Of a stretch of DNA of 64,000 bases, positions 55,309 through 64,000 are shown in pieces (the first letter of the stretch is position 1; the number at the start of each line of letters is the position of its first letter). Origin of the DNA: a bacterium (lineage in GTDB: Bacteria > Patescibacteriota > Gracilibacteria > BD1-5 > UBA6164); contig JAGXIW010000005.1 in the NCBI GenBank assembly GCA_024635475.1, forward strand, positions 62,001-126,000. The letters run 5' to 3'. The notes beneath the pieces are model-generated. The model made no database searches. It was not told the origin of the DNA and saw only the letters and a program-made list of their open reading frames with translations. The position numbers were made by a program, and so were the translations under genes.

Positions 55309-56183
55309 TTTACAATTTCTGTACAAAAATGGGTAGTTATATAAAATTCAAAAGAATTAATTCCTGATTTTTTTATAGCTATTCACATTCAGATTTTACT
55401 AAATTCTTTTTTTATGATACTTTCATAATGAACTTGATTAGCTTTACCCCTTTCGGCCATATACATATCAAATACTTCTTTAATTCACTTTGTTAACTTA
55501 TCTGTACAATCATTTGAATCGTTACATTTATAATATCATCTTCCTGTATTTTCGCTGTGAGTTATCCTATTTATATTTTCACAAGTTACTTGTCTATCTG
55601 AAAACCATGAATTAATCTTATTATAATTATAATATGAATCTCCAGAATCTCTTTTATGAGACATAATTCACCTTGCAAGGGAAGTATCTGACCACTCTTC
55701 AGCAGTATCATTTAATTTATTTTCATAAGAATATGCTTCACTTCATTTATTTTTTCTTATCTCATTATAAAATCAAATCCAAGAAGATCTAACTTTGCTT
55801 ATATCAATCTTGAAATCAGAAAAATTAGTTTTACTTGCATAATTTGATTTGGTTTCACTTCCTTTTGTTACTTCTTTTATATTATTTTCTTGTTTGTATT
55901 TATCATTTGTATAATTTACTATAGTTGTTTTTATTCAATTTAATATTTGGTAAATTTTGGAGTTTTTTTCAGTTTTTTTAATTGTTTTATTAATAGTAAA
56001 TACATATTTTGTTGTTACTACATCTCATTTTTTATCTATAAGTTTATTAATCTTATTAGAAATTTCATTTATTAAAAGTTTATCTTTCATAGTCAATTTA
56101 TATATTTCTGTTTCAGCAAAAGAAAACTGAATAGAAAATATAAATAGAAGAATAATAATAAATATTTTTTTAAGAAAAGTCAT
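55305..56183 (-). CDS. Secreted CAP/SCP-domain protein
   Basis: A 292-residue exported protein with signal peptide MTFLKKIFIIILLFIFSIQF...SFAE. After a Lys-rich helical region, the C-terminal 150 residues look like a CAP domain: NKLNDTAEEWSDTSLARGIM, SHKRDS, HSENTGRGYY, and HYESIIKKEFSKIGMGIAI with YITTHFC. CAP proteins in bacteria are often surface or secreted; function varies. It is convergent with the ATP-grasp gene, the stops overlapping by four bases. Confidence 0.82.
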
Positions 56184-56192
56184 AATTTAAAA

Positions 56193-56223
56193 ATTACTTA
56201 TAATTAATTCATTATAAGTAATT
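56193..56223. promoter_or_regulatory. Perfect 11-bp inverted repeat upstream of CAP gene
   Basis: ATTACTTATAA - TTAATTCA(T) - TTATAAGTAAT, just upstream of the CAP gene and downstream of a terminator. The lack of a following T-run on the minus strand favours an operator rather than a terminator. Confidence 0.5.
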
Positions 56224-56254
56224 GATTTTTATTTCAAAAAGATTTTTTAAAACT

Positions 56255-56285
56255 AAAAAAGAAGGATTTAAAATCCTTCTTTTTT
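56255..56285. terminator. Rho-independent terminator
   Basis: AAAAAAGAAGGATTT / AAATCCTTCTTTTTT hairpin immediately after the stop of the RG-rich protein gene (minus strand); symmetric A/T flanks. Confidence 0.85.
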
Positions 56286-56289
56286 ATAA

Positions 56290-56748
56290 TTATTTACCTC
56301 TTGAAGAATAACTACTTCATCATCTTGAACTAGGTTTTCTTGTAGATCATCTTTGTCATCTTCTTTCGTCTCTTTTTGGAGGGTATGAACCACTTTTATA
56401 TTCAGAGTCATGATTTTCAGTTTTTTTATAAGAACTATCACTTCTAGGAAAGCTAGGCTTACTATAACCAAAATCTCTTGAACCAAAACTTTTTTTCTCA
56501 TAAGAATTACTTTTAAAATCATCTGATTTTCTATAAGTACTATCTTTTTTTGGAAAGCCTGTTCTACTTAAACCAGAATCTCTAGGAGTATAACTTTTCT
56601 TTTCTTCTATATTTCAGATTTTTTTCTCTAGGGAAATAATTGTTTTTTCCAAAGAAGTAATTGTATTTTCCAAAGAATTAACAGTTTTAGTTAATGAATT
56701 AATAGCTTTTTCTAAAGAGCTATTTTTTTCTTCTAAATATTCTTGCAT
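56290..56748 (-). CDS. Coiled-coil protein with RG/RS-rich tail
   Basis: A 152-residue protein. Residues 1-48 form a heptad coiled coil (SLEKAINSLTKTVNSLENTI). The rest is disordered, Ser/Arg/Gly/Tyr-rich, with KSFGSRDFGYSKPSFPRSDS and KRDERRGQRGSTRKPSSRGG. This tail resembles the C-terminal tail of the DEAD-box helicase just upstream (KSFGSRDSS..., KRDEQRGQRS). Probably an RNA-associated partner co-transcribed with the helicase, 27 bp after it. Confidence 0.72.
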
Positions 56749-56775
56749 AAAAATTAAATTAAATATTAAAAATAA

Positions 56776-58194
56776 TTATCTTCATCTAAAACTACTACTA
56801 CTTCAATTATCTCTTCTTGTAGTGCTTCTTTGTCATCTTTGTTCATCTCTTTTAGCAAAATATCAAGTACTTCTATGTTCTGAAGATTTATTGTCATCAG
56901 TATTTCTATAAGAAGAACTATCTCTTGAACCAAAACTTTTTCTTTCTCCAGATCCACTTCTACTTCATCCAAATCATCCTCTTGATCATCCTCTACTACC
57001 TCCACCAAAACCACCTCTTCATCTATTTCATCCAAAACCACCTCTTCATGAAGTACTTCTTTCTTCTACTTTTCTTTCTATTTCTTCTCATTCATTATTT
57101 ACTTGTTTTATTTTGATTTTGTTAGTTCTTTCAATATTTTTTAGAGAATATTGTTCGCTTCAAGAAACAAACATTATTGCTTTACCTTCAGCACCAGCTC
57201 TACCAGTTCTACCAATTCTATGAATGTAACTTTCAGGATCTGTAGGTACATCAAAGTTTACAACTAGATCTATATTTTTCATATTTAATCATCTAGCAGC
57301 TACATCAGTAACTACAAATATATTTGAATATCCATCTTGGAAATCTTTTAAAGCTTTAAATCTCTCTCTTTGTCTCATATCTCAATTTAAATATGATGCT
57401 TTAAATCAATCATCATTTAATTTGTTAGATAACATTTCAGTATCTCTTTTTGTTTGTACAAAAACTATAGTTTTTTCAGATTTATGAGTTTTTATAAACC
57501 TGTTTAAAAGATCATATTTGTGTATATGAGGAGTTTCTACAAATGAGTGATCAATTTTTTCAGTAGTTATAGCATCTGTTGATTTGATAAATGTATAATT
57601 TATTCAAAGATATTTTTCTATAATTGCCTTTATTTCATTTGTAATTGTAGCTGAAAAAGAAAAAACTTGTTTAAGATTTGTTAATCAATCCCAAATAAAT
57701 TCTATATCATCCACAAAACCCATATCAAGCATTCTATCTACTTCATCAAGTACAAAGAAGTTTATATGTTCTAGTTTCAATACTTTTCTTTCAATTAAAT
57801 CAATTACTCTTCAAGGAGTTCAAATTACTATATCCTGTCATTTTCTGATTAAGTCTATTTGTTTGTAAATAGGACTTCATCCGTAAACAGCTAGAGATGA
57901 TACTCTATGATATTTACTTAGTTTAAATATTTCTTCTTTAATTTGAGTTACAAGTTCTCTAGTTGGAGCTATTATAAGAGCTTGAGTTCATCTCTTATTT
58001 GGATCCATATTTTGTAATAAAGACAATGCAAATGCAGCAGTTTTACCTGTACCAGTTTGTGATTGTCCAATTACATTTTTTCCAGCGAAAGCTTCTTTTA
58101 TTACATCAGTTTGTACTTGAGTTGGAGTTACATATCCCATCTCAGTAATTGCCTTAAGTATATTGTCGTTAAGTCATAGTTCATTAAAATTCAT
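56776..58194 (-). CDS. DEAD-box RNA helicase with RGG-rich tail
   Basis: A 472-residue helicase. Q motif (MNFNELGLN...[12 protein letters not shown]), motif I SQTGTGKT, Ia PTREL, GGSP, TPGR, motif [10 protein letters not shown] (DEVD instead of DEAD), [31 protein letters not shown]. The last 105 residues are disordered and RG-rich ([18 protein letters not shown]), then [10 protein letters not shown]. Many tail glycines are TGA. Such helicases unwind structured RNA, often in the cold or at ribosome assembly. Confidence 0.94.
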
Positions 58195-58649
58195 ATTTTG
58201 TTTGGTTAAAAATAATTACATGTGAAAAAAAATCGCATATAAAAAAGTGAATGATAAAATAAATTATTAGATATTTTTCTAATACTATTTTTCATAAATA
58301 TTAAATTTGAGTATAATGCAATACTCTTTGTATTTGAATTATAAAAGTTTTTATTTATTTACATAAAATAAACCTTAGATAAAAAGGATGCTCTAAATCA
58401 TTCTTTTTATGTTTTAAGGAATATCTTTATTATTATGTCATACTCGTTTATTTATCACGAAGTATTCAGTTTGCAAAATTTACTGAAAAAGGTGATAAGC
58501 AAAGGTAGAGGAAGAAAATTTCATTTTTTATATCTTTTTATAGATTTGTTGAAATTTTAGATTTTCCTTAAAAAAAGTTGTTTTAAAAACTTTTCAAATT
58601 CGATGTTATTATATAGATTAATTTTAAATTGCAAATTTAAATAAAAAAA

Positions 58650-58697
58650 TTGACAGAAGATAAAATAAAAATATAATATGAGTGTAATATTTACACT
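58650..58697 (+). promoter_or_regulatory. Consensus promoter with palindromic operator for the NAD operon
   Basis: TTGACA (58650-58655), 16 bp, TATAAT (58672-58677), both perfect sigma-70 hexamers. Four bases downstream lies AGTGTAATATTTACACT (58681-58697), a 7-bp inverted repeat around TAT, which would cover the transcription start. Leader to pncA is about 185 nt. Confidence 0.75.
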
Positions 58698-58833
58698 ATA
58701 AAATAATTTATTAGAAAAGTGAATTAAACATACCATTTTAGATTTAAAAATTGGTTCTTGGTTTTAAACACAATATTACTATAATAAATTATTTATTTAT
58801 AAAAAAAATGTAAAATTTTTTTAAATAAGAATA

Positions 58834-58850
58834 AGTGTAATATATACATT
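58834..58850 (+). promoter_or_regulatory. Second, imperfect operator-like palindrome
   Basis: AGTGTAATATATACATT, 20 bp before pncA, with the left half identical to the operator at 58681 and the right half degenerate. Confidence 0.5.
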
Positions 58851-58869
58851 AGTTTATTTCTTAACTTTT

Positions 58870-59619
58870 ATGATTATGAAGAAAGAAGCAGTTATAGTTG
58901 TAGATTATCAAAATGATTTTGCTAATCCTGAAACAGGTACTTTGTATGTAAATAGATGAGAGAAGATTGCAACAGTGATAAATGAAGTTGTTAGGGAAGT
59001 TAAAAATAAAGGTTGACTTATAATAACATCAAGAGAATTACATCCTGTCTGACATATATCTTTTGCATCAAATTTTGTAGGAAAAGAATCTATTATAGAA
59101 GCATTTAAAAGAGGTAAGAATCCTACAGCTAAAAATTTTATTACTAAAGCTGAAGTACAAGGTTGGACACAAGAAAAAAATCAAATAGGGGATAATGCTA
59201 TGTTTAATTTACAGGAATTAAAAGCATATTTAGATGTAGTTTGAGATCAAGCACTTTGGCCAAAACATTGTGTCGATGGAACTATTTGAGCAGAATTTTA
59301 TAAAGGTTTTGATGCTACTATGGTCGATATAGAGATTAAAAAATGATTTCAAGCTTATACTCATCCGTATTCTGCATTTGGTGGTAAAACTATGGATGAA
59401 AAAGAAAATATGATAAATGTATTGAAATGATTTTGAATTAATTTAGTTAAAGTAGTTTGACTTGCGACTGATTACTGTGATATAGCTACTGTACTAGATG
59501 CTAGAAAAGAGGGAATAGAAACAGAATTTATCCAAAAAGCAGCAGCATGAGTAGATCCAGCATGAACTATAGATGCATTAAAAGTTATGAGAGAAGCCTG
59601 AGCAAAAATTATTGACTAA
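58870..59619 (+). CDS. pncA: Nicotinamidase
   Basis: A 249-residue isochorismatase-fold amidase converting nicotinamide to nicotinate. VIVVDYQNDFANPETGTL holds the catalytic Asp, SRELHPVGHISFAS the metal histidines, LWPKHCVDGTIGAEF the lysine region and VGLATDYCDIATVLDA the nucleophilic Cys. ATG at 58870 or 58876 are both possible. First gene of the NAD salvage operon. Confidence 0.93.
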
Positions 59620-59624
59620 AAGTA

Positions 59625-59641
59625 AGTGTATATATTACAAT
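59625..59641 (+). promoter_or_regulatory. Third operator-like palindrome, between pncA and pncB
   Basis: AGTGTATATATTACAAT, related to the operator at 58681, in the 47 bp between pncA and pncB. May reinforce repression or mark an internal promoter. Confidence 0.45.
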
Positions 59642-59666
59642 TAATTATTTATTAATTTAAATTATT

Positions 59667-61121
59667 ATGAAAACAGCAAATATACTAGATTATAAACAAT
59701 TTCCTGATATTAGTTTTGAAGATTTTCAAGCTATACCTTATATAGAAGATAGGAAGGAGATAGCTAAAAGAAATAAGATTCTTAGAACTGATGCATATAA
59801 CAGAACTATGGATTATATAAAGTGAGATAGATGAGATAAAAATGAGACTTTTTATTTAGCTTTAAGGAAAGCTCAAAATAAAAAATTCAATGTAATATAT
59901 GGAGTTAAAAATATAGTAGATGAAGTTTTAAGGATACCAGTAACTCAAAAAGAATTAGATTTTGCTGATGATTATTATAAGTATCAAGCACAAAAATGAT
60001 GAAATGATAAATTTAATAAAAAAAGATGGCAAAAAGTTATAGATGAACATGAATGAATGTTGCCTATAAAAGTCTATTGAGTTCCTGATGGTACTATATT
60101 GAAACCTGGTGAGCCTGCTTTGAGAGTTGAGTGAGAAGCTGAGTTAGCAGCTATATTTGAACCTATATTTATGAGATTATTTTATCAATCTGTAGTAGCT
60201 ACTAATGCAAGAATTATAGAAGAAATTTTAGATGAATGAAGGATTGTAGAGTTTGGTTATAGATCATCAATAAACGATGATATGCATATAAGTGCAATGG
60301 AAAGTTTGATAGTTTGAGCTTGAATTAATAAAACTAGTAGTGATGTGACAGCTGCAACTTTAGATATATTTGCTGATTGAACTACAGCTCATAGGTTCTT
60401 TACTGCTTATCCTACAGAAGATGAAGCTATGCAAGAAGCAGTAGAAAAAAACGAAAAAATTTCATTACTTGTTGATAGTGTAGAAGCTTATGCATGAATA
60501 GATAAGATTATAGATTTAAAGATAAAGTATCCCAAAAAAATAATAGCCCCGAGATTGGATAGTGGAGATTTAGCAAATCAAGCAGTTTATGCTTTGAAAA
60601 AAATGAAAGAAAATAATATGTTGAATTCTATGAAAGATAAGATCGTTGTAGCTGATATAAGTACTATAGACGATATAATAGAAATAGAATTAGCAGTTAC
60701 AAATGCATGATTTAATCCAAAAGATTACATAGTTTATTGACTTTGAGGATTATTAATCGCAAGAGAAAAAACAAGAGATATAGTTTCTGCATGATATAAA
60801 TTATCAAATACTGAAGAATGATGAACTATGAAATTTTCAAACGATAAATGAAAAGAATCTATTCCAGGTGTACCAAATATAGAGATAAGAAATTGAAAAA
60901 GATATATAGTGCAAGAAGATGAAAAACAAGATTGAGTTAGGTTACTTATTCCTTTATATGATAAATGAGAATTCTTTTATGATAGACCAAAAATAGATGA
61001 TATGCAACTTGCAAGGAAAAGGATGCTAGATACTGCAGAATTTGCAGATTATGAAAGTAAATTTAGCGATGAGACAATGAAAATAATTGAAGAAGTAAAA
61101 AAAAGAGTTTGAAAGAAGTAA
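59667..61121 (+). CDS. pncB: Nicotinate phosphoribosyltransferase
   Basis: A 484-residue type II phosphoribosyltransferase making nicotinate mononucleotide. LRTDAYNRTMDYIKG, VPDGTILKPGEPALRVEGE, EFGYRSSINDDMH and IIAPRLDSGDLANQAV match the NAPRT/NAMPT group. It follows the nicotinamidase directly, which favours nicotinate as substrate; NAMPT activity is the alternative given its length. Confidence 0.87.
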
Positions 61122-61146
61122 AAAAATATTTTTTAATTTTTATAAT

Positions 61147-62037
61147 ATGAATAAAACACATTTACATCAAAAAGCAGTTGCTTTAAAAAAACAATGAGAA
61201 GAAAAACAAGCATTTTGTGAAACAAATGCTCAAGTTGTAAGAATAATGATGCAAAACAGAAACTTAAATTATGAAGAAATTACAGAAAAGCTTGTAGTTA
61301 AACTAAAAGATTATTTAAAAGAATCTAAACAAAAATGATTTGTAATTTGAGTTTCTGGGTGAATAGATAGTGCTACAGTTTCAACACTTTGTGCAAAGAC
61401 TTGAGAAAAAACTATTGTTATGGATATGCCAATACATCAAAATCAAGAAGAAGTAACAAGAGCAAATGAACATATGAATTGGTTACAAAAAAAATTCCCA
61501 AATGTTGAAAGATTTACTATTGATTTAACAGATACATTTGAAACTTTTAAAAAATCTTTACCTGAAATTGATGACGAAATAGTTAGATATATGGCATATG
61601 TAAATGCTAGATCTCGTTTGAGAGCAGTAACTTTATATGCAATAGCAAATGAAAAACAATATGTGGTTGCATGAACTTGAAATAAAGTAGAAGATTATGG
61701 TATATGATTTTTTACAAAGTACTGAGATTGAGCAGTCGATATAAGTCCTATTTGAAAATTATATAAATCAGAAGTATATGATTTGGCAAGACATCTAGAA
61801 GTAAACACTGATATATTAAATGCTAGACCTACTGATTGATTACATCCAGATTGAGCTACTGATGAAGATCAAATTTGATGTAGTTATGATGAGTTAGAAT
61901 GGGCAATGATAGAGTATGATAACTGAAAAAGAGAAAATGATTTTGATTGAAGAAAAAAAGAAATAATGAAAATTTATACACAAAGACATACTGTAAATGC
62001 CCATAAAATGCAAATGCCACCAGTTTTTGGAATATAG
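61147..62037 (+). CDS. nadE: NAD+ synthase, ammonia-dependent
   Basis: A 296-residue enzyme amidating deamido-NAD. FVIGVSGGIDSATVSTLC is the ATP-pyrophosphatase loop, RSRLRAVTLYAIANE, VAGTGNKVEDYGIGFFTKYG and DGAVDISPIGKLYKSEV are NadE hallmarks; there is no glutaminase domain. Gly75-76 of SGG are read as GGG and TGA. Third gene of the operon. Confidence 0.94.
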
Positions 62038-62098
62038 AACTATTTAGCTTTTTTTCTGAAAATATGATAATATTAATTTATATCTTAATAAATATCAT

Positions 62099-62890
62099 AT
62101 GGAAAATATAAAATTAAATTGAAGTCTTGTTTGTTATGATAATTTTGACATAGAAAATAAACTAAAATTAAAAAACTTTTTAGAAAGTGATGAATTAAAA
62201 ACTATAATTAAATCATTTTCTGATAAAACTATTGTAGTTTTGTGATGAGACTGAACAATGCTTAGAGCAATAAAAGAATATAATGATAAAAATTTACCAT
62301 TTTTGTGAATAAATTTCTGACATAAATGATTTTTACTTAACTCTAGAGAAAGTATAACACCAGAATTTAATTATGTAGAAAGAAAATATCCATTACTTGA
62401 GGTTGAAGTCTGAGTAAATTGACATAAAAGAACTGAGATTGCAATGAATGAGATAGATATAAGAGCTGGAGCTTGAAAAATGATATGATTAAATATAAGT
62501 TTATCAAAAAGGCAAAAGATAAATATAGAATGAGATTGAATAATAGTAACAACACCAGCATGATCAACTTGATATAATAGATCACTTCAATGACCGATAA
62601 TTCCTCATACTTTAAATGCATTTGCTATAACTCCAAAAGCTCCATGGAAGCCAAGATGACAAAGTCCAATTCTTATAAATGATAATGAAATTGTGTGAAT
62701 ACAAAATACTTGAAGAAAACATCCTGTAGAAATTTATTGTGATTGAAGACCATTTTTGACAGTTGAAGAAAATAATGATTTAGATATAACTATCAAGAAA
62801 GCCAAAAATATGGTTAAAGTTATAATTGCAAAAAATTATATTGATACTTGGGATAATAAAGTATTACAGGAACAATGATTTGAGGTATAA
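62099..62890 (+). CDS. nadK: NAD kinase
   Basis: A 263-residue ATP-NAD kinase. LGGDGTMLRAIKE is the GGDGT catalytic loop (all three Gly are TGA), LPFLGINFGHKGFLLN the second conserved block, and TTPAGSTGYNRSLQGPI the NAD-binding region. The 41 bp after it hold no signal; nadD follows. Confidence 0.93.
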
Positions 62891-62930
62891 AGCATATATT
62901 TTCAAACATTTTACATACTAAATTTAAACT

Positions 62931-63524
62931 ATGGAAAAAGAAATAGCTATCTATTGATGAGCTTTCAATCCTCCGACTTTAGCTCATCAAACTGTAATAC
63001 AAAAAGTATTAACTACAACTGATGTACAAAAGATAATTTTGACTCCTGATTGAGATAGATTAGATAAAAATTTCTGAATTACTCATCTAGATAGAAAAAA
63101 ATTAATAAATATTTTTTATCAAAAATTATTGAAGATGTGATTAAATATTGAGTATTGTGATTATTTTTTGGAATGAAAAAATAAATCAAATACTACAACA
63201 ATGTGAGTTAATAAATATTTTACTGATAAATTTTGATTTAGTCCATGGCACATATTTTGAATTGATGTTGCAAAAGATATGCCAAAATGGAGCTGAAATA
63301 AAGAAAGATTTATTGAACAAGATCTTAAAAAGATTTTTATCCCAAGAGCTTGATATGAATTTCAAAAAGAAGAATTGAATAATTATGTCATATTAGAGTT
63401 AGATTTTATGACAAATATATCAAGTACAATGGCAAGAGAAATGATTAAAAATAAACAGAAAACAAATGGTATATTATTTTCAGAAATTAGAAAATATATA
63501 GATGAGAATAATTTATATGTTTAA
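62931..63524 (+). CDS. nadD: Nicotinate-nucleotide adenylyltransferase
   Basis: A 197-residue nucleotidyltransferase making deamido-NAD. IAIYGGAFNPPTLAHQTVI carries GxFxPxxxxH, and the C-terminal TNISSTMAREMI the ISSTxxR motif; the Pro/Trp segments (PWHIFGIDVAKDMPKWS) match the family's middle. Part of the five-step salvage operon. Confidence 0.92.
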
Positions 63525-63553
63525 ATATTAATTTTACATTTTAATAATAAATT

Positions 63554-64000
63554 ATGAAAGTATTAGGGGAAAGAACAATTTATGAATGAAAATTTCTTGA
63601 TTTTAAAGAAGTTGATATAATTAAACCAAATTGACAACCTTGAGTTTGGGAAAAAGTATCAAGAAAATGACCAGGAGCTGTTGGAGCTTTGGTTGAACAT
63701 ACTGAAAATAATACTTATATTTTAGTTGAGCAGTTTAGACCTGTTGTAAATAAAAGAGTGATAGAACTTGTGGCATGAGTCATAGATAAAAAAGATAAAA
63801 CAAATGAAGAAATAATTGCTGAAGAGATAAAAGAAGAAACATGATATATAGCAAAATATATAGAATTTGTTATGAGTTGACCAAAATCTCCATGATTAAC
63901 AGATGAAATGGGGTATGATTATTATGCACAAGTATCTTGAATTAGATGAATACAACAATTATGAGATAGTGAAGATATAGAAGTACTTGAGATTGATAAA
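63554..64000 (+). CDS. NUDIX hydrolase, ADP-ribose pyrophosphatase-like (3' end outside window)
   Basis: At least 149 residues, starting MKVLGERTIYEGKFLDFKE. VEQFRPVVNKRVIELVAG and the Nudix box EEIIAEEIKEETGYIAKY match ADP-ribose/NDP-sugar pyrophosphatases. Its place after nadD suggests NAD-turnover metabolite clearance. The sequence runs off the right edge, so a C-terminal DNA-binding domain as in NrtR cannot be excluded. Confidence 0.83.

Larger units (their letters stand above)
58195..58869. other. 675-bp intergenic region between divergent helicase and NAD operons
   Basis: No coding signal on either strand and no tRNA or recognisable structured RNA. The right half holds the NAD operon promoter and two operator-like palindromes; the left half must contain the helicase promoter. 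A G/A-rich patch (GGTAGAGGAAGAAAATTTC, about 58504-58522) is the only notable non-AT stretch. Confidence 0.6.

Noticed and set aside
56766-57041. Glu/Val/Asp-rich minus-strand open frame under the helicase tail
   Set aside because: A shadow frame of the RG-rich tail in the neighbouring phase; the helicase frame continues to 56776.
58195-58869. Possible tmRNA, RNase P RNA or riboswitch in the long intergenic region
   Set aside because: No conserved RNA signature could be found by eye; only a promoter and palindromes are supportable.

Overview
This window comes from a bacterium that reads UGA as glycine (genetic code 25), i.e. Absconditabacteria (SR1) or Gracilibacteria in the Patescibacteria/CPR radiation. 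In-frame TGA falls exactly on invariant glycines: the UvrB Walker A loop (TGA GTT ACT TGA AGT GGT AAG ACT), NadE SGGIDSA, NAD kinase GGDGT and GroEL GGM tail. Only TAA and TAG end genes. The DNA is very AT-rich. With TGA read as Gly, almost every apparently broken ORF becomes one continuous gene, and all coordinates below use that code. The choice between SR1 and Gracilibacteria is an inference I cannot settle here. I found no rRNA, tRNA or CRISPR array.

Layout. 0-3.1 kb: two tandem MFS transporters (-). 3.3-6.5 kb: rimO, a fibrinogen-domain pilin and a second prepilin. 6.5-9.5 kb: groES-groEL and a DKNYY lipoprotein, each behind the same CIRCE-like operator. 9.6-14 kb: small genes, including a 2.5 kb block (10.4-12.9 kb) that hardly uses TGA and looks imported. 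14-18 kb: a pyrimidine operon pyrF(decayed)-pyrE-pyrC-pyrD-pyrB (-). 18-20.3 kb: an InlB-repeat surface protein. 20.4-25.9 kb: ndk, a DUF805 protein, a complete AmmeMemoRadiSam triad, a SET-domain protein and a GNAT. 25.9-29 kb: repeat-rich DNA and uvrB, whose reading frame has absorbed palindromic repeats.

29-47.3 kb: riboflavin synthase (ribE), then a 16.5 kb accessory island, then ribH and a riboflavin kinase/FAD synthase fused in inverted order. The island holds uncharacterised proteins, a TrmB-like regulator, five tandem cysteine-rich zinc-ribbon proteins and a LysA-like protein that has lost its PLP lysine.

47.6-50.2 kb: EF-P with an arginine at the loop tip, next to EarP, the EF-P arginine rhamnosyltransferase, and a Ca/Na antiporter. 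50.3-55.3 kb: the most novel cassette, a 7TM protein, an ATP-grasp ligase fused to a MATCAP/DUF1704-type metallopeptidase, and a second ATP-grasp enzyme. 55.3-58.2 kb: a CAP protein, a coiled-coil RG-rich protein and a DEAD-box helicase with a related RG-rich tail. 58.2-64 kb: an NAD salvage operon pncA-pncB-nadE-nadK-nadD-NUDIX under a consensus promoter with a repeated palindromic operator.
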